A stretch of DNA of 64,000 nt from Skeletonema tropicum (Eukaryota > Bacillariophyta > Thalassiosirophyceae > Thalassiosirales > Thalassiosiraceae): NCBI GenBank assembly GCA_037178625.1, contig CM074138.1, positions 496,001 through 560,000 on the forward strand. The letters are read 5' to 3'. The first letter of the stretch is position 1. Each line of letters begins with the position of its first letter. The position numbers and the translations under genes are program-made. Shown here piece after piece: positions 10,305 to 23,800 of the stretch. The notes below the pieces were generated by a model. The model was not told where the DNA came from, searched no databases, and saw only the letters and a list, made by a program, of their open reading frames with translations.

Positions 10305-13300
10305 CTATACTGATATTCCCCGCACATACGCTATTCGAATCTCTGCCCTTTTAATCACTTCCAATGCATCCGAGGGAGTCTTCTCTCCCTGTCGACCATG
10401 AATCTTGAACTGAAGCGACTCCTCGTCCATGGTGACAAGTTTGGCCATGTATCCCAGTAATGGGTGAGGATGTCCCGCCACTCCCAATGCCGTAAAGACG
10501 TTACGGATGTAATTCAAATCAGCAGCCAAGTGCTCGGCACCCTTCCTCCCAAGACGTGGGATACGCATCGTCCGTTCGAGGAGACGACCGGCCACTGCCA
10601 GCCCGACAACGTCAAGCCACTGATTGCAAAATGCGGTACTGGCCGCATCATCGGGATCTTCGTCCTCGTCGTCTTCCTCCTCATTTTGATGATACATTTC
10701 GTTATCACCATCGTCATCAAAGAATTGCGTGACTTCCTTTCCTCTCATCAACGACGTGAGTTCAGACTTCTCATCGCCAGTCAAAGATACTCCAGCTGCT
10801 GCGACGAATTCTTTCCAAGGTTGTACTGCAACCTCAATGACTCCCGTCATGACTTCATTGGCAAGACCAAGAGCCTCCTTATCTGAAGCAAACGGTTCCA
10901 ACGCTTGGACCAATGCCAAAATATGCTCGCCAACATGAGTAATAAACGACTGTGGAAGAATACCATACGACTCGTCGTCTCCACTATCCATACCATCTTG
11001 CTTCCAAACTGGCAATGCCGAAATACCACGCAAGTTTTGTTCTGGAATGGCATAGCAAACCTCAAACACGAACGATTGGCAACTTCTAGCAAGTCGGGAT
11101 ACCGAGTCTACAGATTTGGGAAATAGTGGAGCACCATCTCCTGCAGAGTTTGTTGTTGTGGCAAGTCTGCGAAGTTCCACGACAGATGCTGGTAACTTCA
11201 CCCCGGTACCATCATCGATATAATCGGGTGATATATCACAGGCTTCCTTTGCCAAGAAGGAACGTAGCTGAGATGGTTCTAATGCATCTGGAAGTTCCCC
11301 GCCACCACCCTTCTCCAAAGTGTCATCCAACATCATACCTGAAAGACTCCTCAGTCTATCTCTCACTGAATTAGCAAATGACTTCAAACTACGCTTGAAC
11401 GACCCGGCAATACGCAATATTTCCAATGCACAATTGGCATGTTGTTCATCAAACTCGTTTCCTCTACTGTTGGAAACATGACCGGAGAGTGATCCCATGA
11501 CAATGGCAAGCTCTGAGGCGTGTGTAGCAATTAAGTTATCGACCAATGATAGTGTTGCGGGGGCATTGTATCCGCTTGTGAGCAATTCGAATCGTGAAAT
11601 GGCGGCTGACAAAAATAATAAAAGCACGTGAAAAGTCAGTGATGATGCATCATCAATACGATATCACTCAACAGAACACACAACAAACTTGCGGAGCAAT
11701 ACTTACAATCAGCCAAGGGAAACATAAACGGAGCCAAATCACCCAATCTATCCGCAGCATCTTGCAATCCTACGACACTCCGAACATCCTTGGCAACCAT
11801 CGATGCAGCCTTACCCAATGGATCACGTTCCGCTTCTGCCAATTTCCTCTGATATGGTACAAATGGAGATGCAATCATACGGAATGCCATGCGGATTGTC
11901 TCCATGACATCATCATTACCATTATCACCATCTGGATCTTTACTCTCTTGCCCGGCACCACTGGTAGTACCACTGCTGCTGCTGCTGCTCTTTCCTTCCC
12001 ATGGTTCCATTTGATCATATGCCAATGATAAAAATTGAATTGTCGATTCATATGCTGCAGCTATCCCTTCTGTACCACCAAACCCATTCTCCGAACTACC
12101 ACTGGCACCAACACTAACACCACTTCCAGGCACAGGACAAACATTCCCAAGACGACTTTTGAACGAGGATATAATCGGTTTGAAACATTCCAATAGTACT
12201 CTACCTACAATGGACGGTGCCAATTCTGGACCAAAGACTTGTTTGGATTGAGAACGTTCCTTGGAGAGTAATTCAAGTACTGCTTCATAGAATGTTGGTA
12301 GGAATTCGATGAATTGTTTGGCATTAATTTGTTGCGTGGAGGAGGCAGAAGGGGTGGTGGTGGTGGATGTTGTTGCTTGTGTTGCTTCTTCCGAAAAGTC
12401 AAAGTCTTCTGGCTCTTCTTCTTCTTCCTCATCGTCAGTTTTGTCTGCAGCATCACCATCATCATCCTTGAAGTCTTCGTCTACCTTTTCCTCCTCCTTC
12501 CAACCACTACTCTTCACACCACCACCACCACCACTGCTACCACTCCCACCACCAAAACTAAACCACAAGGCAATAACCTCCCCCGGCCTCATCTTCACAT
12601 ACTCCTCCCTCATCACATCCATCTTCCCCAAGGTTGCATACATTCCCACACACTGTTGCAATGGTCCCAATCGTGTTTCCATCTTTTTCAGTGCATGTAA
12701 CAATTGTGGTTTTAATAATACCTCGAGTTGGGACCGTAATTTGGATATGGCGGCGGTACGTTCGGCTTGTCCCTCCGGCATGCCCTGTAGGGCACGTGCA
12801 CCCTGTTCGAGTTTGGAGAGGGCGGTGACTGCCTCGATTAGATTATTTGGTTGACCAATTCCAGAAGAAGAAGAAGTGGAAGAGGAGGAGAGTAGTTTGG
12901 GTATGGAATTGATGGTTTCATCCCAACTAGAGGCTGCTGCGAGGATTGATCGAGTGGTGGTGAGGTGATTTTTGAGGTTGAGGAGTGAATGTAGTGTGGA
13001 TAATGGATTTGGATCATCAATAATGGTAGTAGTAGTAGTAGTGTCACCGATTGCATTGATTGTCATGTTGTTGTTGTTGTTGTTACGAGGCGTAGTGTCA
13101 TCTTTGGAAGGCGTTGATCCAACACCACCACCACCAACATCTGGTCCATGAATATTACCACCACCACTATTATCAAACGCACTAGTAACAACATTGTTGT
13201 TATCCTGATGCACAGTAGTAGTAGCCATGATCATCCCCTCCAACAACCCCCGCACATCCAACTCCATCCCCTCCAATCCACTCTTGACACGTGTCACATC

Positions 13301-13642
13301 GGCCGCACATCGGGGAACGATGGCCGATAGTTCCGCGCCAATTCGACCTATTTCATCGTGGCAGGATTGAGTGGACATTTGGAGTTGGAGGGCGAGTGAG
13401 GCCATTTTTTGTTCGATGAGATCTTCCTCTTCGATACTAGTAGTAGTTTGTTCATTGTTGTTGTTGGTGGTGGTGGTGGATGAGAGGGCAAGATTGAGAT
13501 AGTCGGCTATGGAAAAGTTAGAGGAGGCTAGGAGGGAGGAGAGGCGTTCTTCTTCTTCGTGGGCTGAGTTGAAGGTGATGGTGCTTGTGGCACTGCTACT
13601 GTTGGTTCGTCTTGGTAGGGGGCTTTTGGAAGTCATTGTCAT
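10305..13642 (-). CDS. COG7: Conserved oligomeric Golgi complex subunit 7
   Basis: Exons 13642..11707 and 11605..10305 give 1,078 aa, longer than the ~770 aa of animal COG7 because of low-complexity inserts (poly-Asn, poly-Thr, Ser and Gly runs, an acidic stretch). The N-terminus matches the family: a short helical start (FSIADYLNLAL), then KMASLALQLQMSTQ and VPRCAADVTRVKSGLEGM, then the coiled region ending LRSQLEVLLKPQLLHALK. The splice joins FPLAD to SAISRFELLTSG in frame. COG7 is part of lobe B of the COG tether, which captures retrograde vesicles at the Golgi and keeps glycosylation enzymes in place. Assignment rests on order and character of motifs; sequence identity to known COG7 was not computed. 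Confidence 0.8.
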
Positions 13643-14799
13643 TACGGTGTTTTGGATTATTTTGTGTAAGATTAGAAGTGTTGATCATTTAAGAGTGTTT
13701 TTTTCTAAGAAACCTGTAGAAATCGCAGAATCTGGAACCGGCACTCAGGTCGCATGGGCACGTACACGCCACTTCGTTATTTGTGTTTTGAATGACGTCT
13801 GTCCATCGTTTGTAACAAATAATACTAAATAGCGTACAGACGTCAACCTGTCCCTCGTCACTTGGAAACGACCTAAGGATTTGAAGACTGTCTGTTGTTT
13901 CTAACAAACTATGATAAATTAGCAAGCAGACGAAAGATCTCCACCAACTCACCCCGGGATGACCATGAGATTCTTCCTCCGTATACTCTAGAGGAATAAT
14001 GCTAGCCGGAGGAGGCAGCCTGTCAAGGATATTTGGCAAAAATACTCTGCTTATATGTTGACTACTCGGGATGGTTGAAAAAATGCAGTTACCAATGCAC
14101 GTCAGGGATATGGGTGTCGTATGAAGAAGAGCCAAAGGGACGCAACAAAATAATGGTCAGTTCGAAGGGTTCTTTGGTCTTTGACGGCGATTAAATACAT
14201 CAAAATCTTGCCAACCAGGCATCTGCTCTGATGGCACCTCGAGAGGTGATGATTGAGATGCTGGTGAAGTAGTATCTGCAATGTATCATGAAAGAGAGCG
14301 GTGCGGTTCCAGACGAATGCACAATTGAAACGATAGATGCACTTATGCATTTCTATCGAGAGGCTACAATTCATGACTGAATCTACAGCTCTGATCTGAT
14401 GGACTGCAGCTGGATTTAGAAAATCATGGTTGGAAGAATGTTATGTATCAGTAATCCTATTTGTCGCATATGCAATTCGAAAAAGATATTCGAGAAGTAC
14501 CAATAAGATACAACAAATTAGCGCCCGTGTTTGTTGTGCGTTGTGCAGTAGATGTGCTGAGTTCTAATGGACTTATATTTGAGTTTCAGCAATGGAATGC
14601 CAGAGTATGTTCAGAAGAATGTGTACTCTCACTTGGAAACTTGATTGATCTCAGGTAAAGACTAGAATTTGTTAGTGTAGTCGAGTTCAACGAGTAATAT
14701 CAAATAATATCAAGTGTAGTTAGGTGTTTTGGTTATTTCTTTTACCAGCGAATCATATCGCCGCAGAAATATGAACATAGAAGTAGTAGAACATCATAA
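13643..14799. other. Intergenic, no gene supported
   Basis: Short frames on both strands have no domain signature, splice continuity or signal peptide. The region separates the 5' end of COG7 from the 3' end of the BRCT gene, so it contains the COG7 promoter. No repeat family found elsewhere in the window occurs here. Confidence 0.4.
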
Positions 14800-16463
14800 T
14801 TAGAAAGCCTGAGACTCATTGCGAGGGTCATGCGAGTAGGTGAGTGCTGAATCCCCAAAATAACCTACACGAACGGGGACATCCCCTCCCTCCATTACAT
14901 TGCCATTGAGTTGGATCATAGTATGATCTGGTTGAGTGATTTCAGATGCGTAGAATCTTCCATCTTGATCAAAAAATTCATTTACCAACTCCCTATCCTG
15001 GCCAAACATATGAAACAAAGCTAGTTTGAGATCGTCATCGCAGTTGAACCAAAAGAAATGGCGACGATGCGCAACAGCAACGGATGAACCCGATGCACCT
15101 CGGATGGTTGTCCCACCAGATGAAAACGCAAGATTGCATGCATCCCAAAACATGCCGATATCATGTTGTCCTGCATTACCCTGAATCGCTTTGTGACAGT
15201 CATCAGGGAGGGGAACCAAAGCCTCAAATTTGACAATTCCGTCGTTATCGACGTACCTAACCACAGTTTTGTGAGAGCCAACATACTTGTACACCTCGAA
15301 AACACCGTTCGGACCAAGGTAAGCGCGCTCCGGCTCGCCAATAGCTGCATTGGAGAGGGAGCGTTCAGGTGAAGTTTGAAGATTGATTGATAGAATTTTG
15401 ACAACTTGGATGTCTCCTTGCTTCTGCTGAGTCGTCGTCGACTGAGTAACATCAACGACATGCTTCCCATCAATCAGCGATGACTGTGGCGAGGTGTCCT
15501 TGAATGCAAACTCTTGTTTCAACATGGCAGAGACAAACTGAGTCCAATTCATCTCGAATGCACCTTGAGCAAGCGCATCGACAGCAGCAGCAGGAACACT
15601 CCTACCACTTCTCGAAATAATGATAAGTTTGGTAACATCGCCTTGGTTGCTCACCATTTTCTTCAACCCGGTAGATCGATCAACATGAACGGCACCAGCG
15701 GCACGTAGCAATACAGAGACTTCGTCTCTCGATGGTCCACTCCCCCCAGTCACACCAGGTGCAACATAAACACACTTTCCAGCAAGAATTCCTCCAAACT
15801 CAAGGGCGGCATTTGCGTTGTCGAGGGTGCTTCTCACAGAGAACGTATGTTCCGTCTCAGCCTTCTCAATCACGCCTGGATAGAGTGAAATGCGAAACCG
15901 ATCAGTTGGAATAAACCTGTTGCTTGCTAAGGACTCCTCGATCCAATCATACACAACAATGTTTGCTGGACATACACAAAGCGCGGCAAGGAGTTTGATG
16001 CGACGAGGCTTCAGCTCATCCCTACCCACAACTAGATGCGTGATTTTGTGCAAGTTATTGATGCCACTTTCACCGACAATAAAGTCTCCACCACGCTGCA
16101 AAATAAACTGTAGAAAAGTTAAAAGAAAAGAGAATCCAGAGGATAAGATGACGCTGGAAAAGAAAAATGAATGAAAGTGTTGTAACGAAGAGAACACACC
16201 TTCCTGACTTCCTCTGATGGTTCAATCCCAGAAAAGGCGACAATAATTTCCTTCGTCCACCCCGAATTAGAGGGTTGGTGCCCTCTTGCCTTTGGTGACA
16301 AATAAGACGAAACTGAAGAAGCAACATTATGAAGAGAGTGGCGGAAGCGGGAGGGCATTCGTCGCACGGAGTTTGCGTTGGACATATTGCTGGTGTTTGT
16401 TGCTTTATCGTCACCTCCTACAACACGCAGATGATCTTTATGCGAGGTAGCAACCCAAAGCAT
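14800..16463 (-). CDS. Tandem BRCT-domain protein (PTIP/MDC1-like arrangement)
   Basis: Exons 16463..16200 and 16095..14800 give 519 aa, joined in frame as EEVRK|RGGDF. A Ser-rich N-terminus is followed by a first BRCT (~72-150: IIVAFSGI, GGDFIV, ITHLVVG, IVVYDWIEESL) and a second (~185-290: GGILAGKCVYVAPGV, DEVSVLLRAAGAVHV, TKLIIISRSG, EMNWTQFVSAMLKQ). The layout of strand-helix-GG-strand-W resembles C-terminal BRCT pairs that bind phosphoserine peptides at DNA breaks. Unlike those, some 200 more residues follow, containing a distinct domain (YLGPNGVFEVYKYVG, HDIGMFWDACNLAF) that I do not recognise. The role is probably DNA-damage or chromatin signalling, by family only. Confidence 0.7.
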
Positions 16464-17874
16464 CCTTTATTTCTTAGTGGATCATGCATGATTGAGGCTA
16501 CACCTACCTCCGCCGGACCTTCCCAGCACAATATATCTCGCCAAAGAAAACATCTTTTTGCAGGCTTCTTCCTACTAGATTGGCGCACCAAAAAACCACC
16601 TAATTGGATAGAAACTTACAGGGGTGATATACTATCTTCCTGGGGTGGATTGGCTGGATTACACCACCTATGCCACCGCCACCATCACCTTTTCCTTCGA
16701 TTTTTTCATTTTCTTTGATTTTTCACGTAGAAAATGGTCGGATTGAACGTAGGAACTCCATACAAAATATCCCTCCAAGGGGGGGCCTTGGAGCTTTGGC
16801 CAAAATGATGGATTTTGGAAAGTGAAGGATAGTGGCTGAAATCGAGCAAATATCACGTGGCTATCACTGCTAATAGACTAGAACCCTCGGGGGCGGTCAT
16901 ATTATGTATATTATGCGTGTAGAAGTGTATTGATGTACCCTTTTTTCACGACACCGAGGGCTGGTTGAAGTTGAAAAAAATTATCTCCACCACGACAACA
17001 CTATGTGAGCGCAACATTCAAAAGCGCAAAGCCCCTGATCGCTTTAGCTAGACGATCTGTCTTCGGTCATGATTTGGAATAACGTATCTACAATCCTAAT
17101 GACTATGGCGTTTATTTCAATCTCGGGAGAAGTACTGCCCGGGCTGGTGTCGACATCTTTCTCTTGTGGGTGGTTGTTCCCCTAACTTTACATCAAGAGG
17201 TTTCCGAAGGGGGAGAGAATAAAATAGACATCGCATCATCAAATGTGTCAATGTGGAACTGGGCAACGCTTAGTCACTCTTCGGTAAACTGGCAAACATT
17301 ATGATCGAGTCCATCTCAATCTAGGGTCGTCAATATTCATACAGCTTCTTCGTATCGCAAAAAGTCAAATTGAAAAGGTACTAGTGTGCCATTTCTTTTG
17401 GTTATGATAAGGTTTTTATTTCGTATTTCAATCTAAATGTGAGGGGGAATACTTCTGGCTTGTCTTCTGTTTCAAAAGAAGAAGTGGCAGCATGAAATCT
17501 TGACAAGAATGTGTGGGACGGGCCAATTGTTTCACGTAAGAATCGCTCATATACTAGGAGCACGAAGAGGCAAGCCCATCTGCGTGTAGAGACTATAACC
17601 TTTTGAATATTGTTGAATTGCAAAGAAGAGAGTTTCCCAATAAAGTTGCCTCATACTTAGGTTGTAGAATGGCGGGTGTTAGAATGGCGGGAGTTGGGCA
17701 TTCATTGAGTCGCACGCCGCACGAAAGAGCCGTTGGTTGCTTGCTTCATCAAAACCCTCTGGCTATCGGTGGCGATGATCTACAATAAAGGTCGAAGGTG
17801 AAAAAGAGGCAATGGAGCGTCCCAGCAACGAACTGTGCATCTGTCAATTCTGACTTGGGATACGACGTAAGAAA
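16464..17874. other. Intergenic, no gene supported
   Basis: Contains a G-rich patch near 16783-16795 inside a small inverted motif (CCAAGG...CCTTGG) and nothing else notable. It was searched as the left flank of the large chimeric gene for terminal inverted repeats that match 23975-25700. None was seen. Confidence 0.4.
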
Positions 17875-20800
17875 ATGGATCGTCTAGATAATCCGAGGAG
17901 GGGGGAAAGTTATTTGGGTGCAATGGCATCTTTGCCACCGTCGTCGCCATCGTCATCTTCATCATCTGATTGCGAGGATATATCTTTTTCTGATGATTTC
18001 AACTATGTGAGGACACCCGCATCATCAAGCACTCGTCTATCCGTTCGCCATGATCCTCCTGCTGCTGTCAAAGTACTGAAGGATGCTAAGAAGAATGCAG
18101 AGTTGGCGTCGTCCAAGGATGGTCGAAATGATGATGAAATCGTTGAGGAAATGTTACTAGATTTGAATGATGGTGTAGATGGAGGGGAGGAGGATGGCTC
18201 GGGGTCTTCACGTCTTAGCTGGGATCAATCTTTAACAGTTATCAGCTCTTCTGAGACGTACACATCATCAAATACTCATGTAGAGTTGGCGTCGTCCAAG
18301 GATAGTCGAAGTGATGATGAAATCGCTGAGGAACAGTTACTAGATTTGAATAGTGTAGATGGAGGGGAAGAGAATGGTTTGGAGTCTTCACGTCCACGTC
18401 TTAGCTGGGATCCATCGTTAACAGTTACCTGCTCTTCTGAGACGTACACATCATCAAATACTCATGTAGAGTTGGCGTCGTCCAAGGATAGTCGAAGTGA
18501 TGATGAAATCGCTGAGGAACAGTTACTAGATTTGAATAGTGTAGATGGAGGGGAGGAGAATGGTTTGGAGTCTTCACGTCGACGTTCACGTCTTAGCTGG
18601 GGTCCAACGACAGCATTTAACAGTCTCACATCATCAAATTCTCACGCAGAGATGGCGTCGTCTGAGGAGGATAGTCGAAGTGATGACGTAATCGCCGAGG
18701 AACAGTTAGAGGATAGTTTGGAGTCTTCACGTCTAAGCTTCGTAGATTTGGACAATCATTGTCCTGAATCGGATTCAGAATCAGAAGGGGGAGAAGGGCA
18801 CCCACTTATCTCGAAAATGAAAGATGGCATGGCAGATGCACTGGTAGATTCCCTTATTGCTGTATTGTCTTTCGAAGCTGTTGTTCTTTCTGTTGTTGAC
18901 TCGAACAAGTATTCATACCGAGTGCAGAGGCTAAAAGGAGGTAACGAGATTTCAATAGAATTGCATCCTGATCAATACGGTGCTGGATGGACAATCACAG
19001 GGAAGAAGAGTAGAAGAGGAGGACGGATTTCAAAGTACAAACGTAGTCAAGATCTGGGAAAAGTCCATGCCACTGGAAGGAGGCAAGGCTCTTCTACTGC
19101 TGCTAAGAAGTCACGTCCCAAGAAGCGATCGTCTCCTTCTTCAAAAAAGCCACGTCCCAATGGGCGACTGCAATCGATGTCTACACCACACACACCAGCA
19201 GTTATGAAACAGAAAAGAACAAAATATAAACATACTCCAAAGGAAGGTTCGAAGAGGCAGAATGATTTGAAGCTTCAATCGAAACATGTAATTCAAAAGA
19301 TTACAAAAGAATGGTTCGGCCCTGAATGTCCAGCATCAACGAGAGTAAGAAGGGTCGCCAAAGCTTTGGGGCCAGCGAACGGAGTCTCGGACAGTAAGTT
19401 TCATCACTTGTTATTCTTTAATGGACACACTTACGCACACGCTCAAATATTTGATGTTTCATTATCACTTTCAATCAGATACACTTAAATCAGTGATGAA
19501 GACCATGTCATATGTTACGAAGGAGGCGAAACCATCAGACAGACGCCAAATTCTATCCCTTTTTTCAGGAACAACAGGAATCTCCAGACGAAAGGCTGAG
19601 GAAATGCTAGGGTATGAAATTTCTCCTTACGAATGGGAAGAGGCTGGGAAGCACTTTCGTTTTCCGGGGCCTCTTGAGCCAGCATCAGTGGCAAAATCCT
19701 CCAGAGAAAAATTCTCAACAGAAGAATTGATGAACCTATTAGGTTACATTGATCAATATCACCTCCAAAGACTAGCATGTGGTAAAAATTCCATCGAGAC
19801 ACCGCATGGTAACATCATTCAGATTGACGCCGTTGAGTCTACCTCTGGTCCTTCAGCTATCGCAAGAAGCTACGCAGACTACGTCAATCCAGCAGGTAAA
19901 ATTTGTGGCGAGAATCAGTGCACAAGAACGCATCATACTACTAGACACTACTGCCTGCGAAAGCGTGGACACGAAGGATGCTGTAAATTCACTCCAGATA
20001 ATGCCCTATCGGCTGAGTCTGTACGTAATATCCTGTCGAACGTGACGAAGGGGAAGCAGAAAAGCTACCAGGGATTAGATGATGAGATGGTGTACAAAGG
20101 GACAAAAAATGTTATGCGATTGCATCAAATTTACGATCTTCTTTCCATTCCCATTGCTGAGAGCGAGATGGATCGTGAAAAAATGAAGGAAAGAATTGAC
20201 AGCATAGGAGACTGGCATAAATCTGGCTTTCCGCACCACTTGAGTCGTCATGGGGATCGTTGCTGCCAGTGCATTTCATGTGGTCTTCATTCAACTGAGG
20301 AGCCGATCGATTGCCACGAGCGTGGTAGCCACAAAGAGCCTTGCTCTCTATGCGAAGATTCGTTCCAGGTGATATCGGACCTCAAGGCACTTGCTCAAAA
20401 GGCACAGGAGAGAGAAGGTCTATCAAGGGCAGAAAAAGAACAAATGGTGGAGCTCGAGGCCGAAATAGACACGTGCCGGCAAAATCTATTCGAGTATCGG
20501 GCCCATATTGTTCGGAAGAAGATAGAGGGAGAGTTTACTCGCGAACAAATTCAGTCCCTGACGGCTTCTGATGCTGTCGTTATTTGTGATTTCAAAATGA
20601 AGATAAACCCACTCTACTTTAGGGAAGCCCAAAAGGACTGGTATGGTAAGAGAGGGGTTGCGTGTTGTGGTTTCTTGGTGTACACCAAGGGTCCGCAAGA
20701 AGGGGAGGTATACGCTGAATACTTCTATTTTTTCTCCGATGATACGTGTCAAGACACAAATATGGTCTTGGCAGCAAAATCATACGTCTATCGTGAGCAC

Positions 20801-23800
20801 CTTCCAACATTATTTCCGGAAGGAACAGCAATTCAAGTTAAATGGGAAACAGATGGAGCTGGGTGCTACAACTCACATCTTTTGAAGGCTTGTCAACCCT
20901 TGTGGCACGCCTGGACAAACGGCCGAGTTGATGAAGTTCAAATAAGACACTCCGAAAATGGAGGTGGAAAGACGTGTCTTGATGGAGGTTTTGGGAAACT
21001 GGCTGCAAACCAAAAAGACATAGTGGCTCGTGGAGAAATGGATATCACCGATGCCAGCTCGTGTCTCTGTGCATTTTACAAAGATACCAGGCCTTCGAGA
21101 AACGCCTCGGCTGCTGTACTTCATGTCCCGAGAGACCATGACCTTAGAATACCAGATGGTTCCGGGGAACCTGCACTCCTCCATTCGCATCGGATTGTAC
21201 TAGAGCGGGAGAAAAACCAAGTTAGATGCTTCAGGAATAGTGGTTATGGTGAAGGTGTAGTGATTTCTTTATCGACCCATGAGAAAATGGTACCAAGCTC
21301 TACGCAAATGCCTCGCTATGAAGTCACGCAGGATACAGGCGCAGACGACAGCAACAGAGAACCTTTGACACACTCCACCGAATCATGTTATGCTAGGAGA
21401 GAAAAGAAGACGAGATCGAGTCAAGCTAAAACGCGAGAGAAAGCGGAAAAAGATTTCAGGGATAGAATTGAGAATGCCGCAGAGAAAGGCATTTTTCTTT
21501 GTCCTTGCCGACGTGAAGACGATTTAGCCCCTTATACAAAAAAGTTCTGCTCAAGGAATGCGCTGGTGAGGCACATGGAGAATGGACAACATAAATACAC
21601 TGGTCGTAACATTACGACGAAGTCGGCGATATTGGTGTCTGGTTTAGGAGGCACTCTTGCGGTTGGACAACGTATGAATCGCAACGAGGAGCATTTCTCA
21701 GGCGAGCATGTGAGAGATGGAGTTGGCACGGGAACCTCCCATGGAACTGAATGGAGAGATCCCGGGTGTTACTTGAAGCCTGGGAGGAGTAAACCGACTC
21801 GGAAATCATTGAGACTGATAACTGAACTGGTCAAGTTATTCAAGCTCGGAGAGAGTGACAGCAGCGAGAGCAAGAGCAGAAATAAGTACACTGCAGAACA
21901 GGCTCTAACAACGCTCAGAGATATGAAAAACCCTAGCGGCATGAGGACGTTCAGTTCCACAAGCGTGTTCGGTCCGTTACCAACACTCCAACAAATCAAG
22001 AGCTTTTGGAGCTCATACAAAAGGTTGAAAGATGATGGGGAGCTGAAGAATGCCGATGACGAAGCGATGTATGAACTCCTAAGTGATAACATTGACAACG
22101 GAGAGGGAGGTCAAGTGAAACTTGTCCGTTTCTTCTTGGATGGTCAATTTGATGACAAACAAGTTGTTAAAGATACCATTGAGTCGATGGGTGGTATTGT
22201 TTTGGACACATATTCGAAGAAGACAGGTGAGGCATTCATGTACTTGCGTGTAATATTTTGTACAGATTCCCTTCTGATTTCATTTTCTTTGTGTAAATCA
22301 AGAATTCATTGTACAGGGAATCAATCCTCGGAAGCAAAGAAAAGATACAAACGACACTGTTCGATATACCAATTGGGATCAACTTCAACGCTTACAACAA
22401 GGGGCAATATTCATGGAGGATCTTGAAGTCAAGCCAATCGATGTAGAATGCTCTCGGAAGTCGACGAAGAGAAAAAGGACTACATCTACATCCTCAAGAA
22501 AGAAACGGTCCAAGGAGACAGAGCTGTCAACTCGGCCACTAGATAACAAGAGATTCTTTTTCGATGGTGACTTTGAGGATATTACTGTTACAAAAGAGAA
22601 AATCGAGCACTTAGGGGGCAAAGTTCTTCAAAGGTGTACAAAACTTACAGGTGAGCTCACATGCTGTGGCTATGTATTGGCTGTTTTTCTTCCGAACTCA
22701 CAGCATTTTTATCGTTCAAATCTCTTCAGACTTCATCGTGCGAGGGGAAAACTCGAAGTATGGTGATGACGTGAAGCTGCCATCGCCGCACGCTAGTTTC
22801 ACAAGCTGGGAAAAAGTGCAACGTCTTCTAGATGGAGATGGGAAAGACTTGAGTGTGGTCCGTAACAACGCACAAGCTGACGCTGCGGATGATCAAGATC
22901 CCCCCATCGGCCTTGCTGGAGCTCCGACTGCTGCAAGGCTGAACAGCAGCACCAATGTGAAAGAGGAAAATCCCGCTAGCAGCACTGCTCGGACTCAGTC
23001 AGTTCAAGATGTGAACGATGAGGCATCCCTGACTCATTCTGACGTCGCAAGTAGAGTTTCTGGGTCGTCTGCGGATCTCATTCCGGGAGAACAAGAACGT
23101 CAAGCACGTGAATCAGCATCGAAATTACTCCGTAAACTCACCCCCGATGAAGCACATATTGTTGAACGTGCTCTATACGGCAAGGGTTTGCCGTCCGAAG
23201 CCCTCGCGTCTCAAGGTGCCGACTCAGTCCAACGTGATTCGATGCAAACACTCCAACCAGGCCAATGGCTCAATGATGAAGTAATCAATTACTTTTTGAA
23301 GAATTGTCTTCCCAAACGTGATGAAATGCTGTGTGCCAAACAACCGGGACGGAAGCGTAGTCATTTCTTTAATTCATTCTTTGTTCAGACCATGTTTGAT
23401 GAGAAGAATGATAACTTCGAATTGAGAGGGCGGTACAATTACGAACATGTACGGAACTGGTCTGACAAAGTTCCAGGCAAAGACATCTTCAATTTGAAAT
23501 ACATTTTCTGTCCTATCAATTTAGATAATATGCATTGGACATCGGCATGTATCTTTATGGAAGAGAAGAAGATACGATACTTTGATTCCAAGGGAGGGTC
23601 GGGTAGGAGTAAGTTGAAGGGATTGTTACAGTATTTGAAGGATGAGTGGATGGCGAAGAAGGGTGAGGAGATGGATGTGAGTGAGTGGGAGTTGGTGGAG
23701 TGTACGGATGATACTCCAAGGCAGCTGAATGGTGAGTCAGAAAATTTGTTATGTTTCGGTCCTCGTTTCAATGATGAGTATAATATCTAACTTTGTTTGC

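Noticed and set aside
10514..11374. Overlapping plus-strand frames within the second COG7 exon
   Set aside because: Shadows of the COG7 frame with no independent features.
12309..12854. Plus-strand Ser/Val/Cys-rich frame inside COG7
   Set aside because: It is the antisense reading of acidic, Thr- and Gly-rich stretches of COG7, which itself has splice continuity and family motifs.
13689..14135. 148-codon minus-strand frame
   Set aside because: No domain, no bias, and an unremarkable start; spurious in a 1.1-kb intergenic gap.
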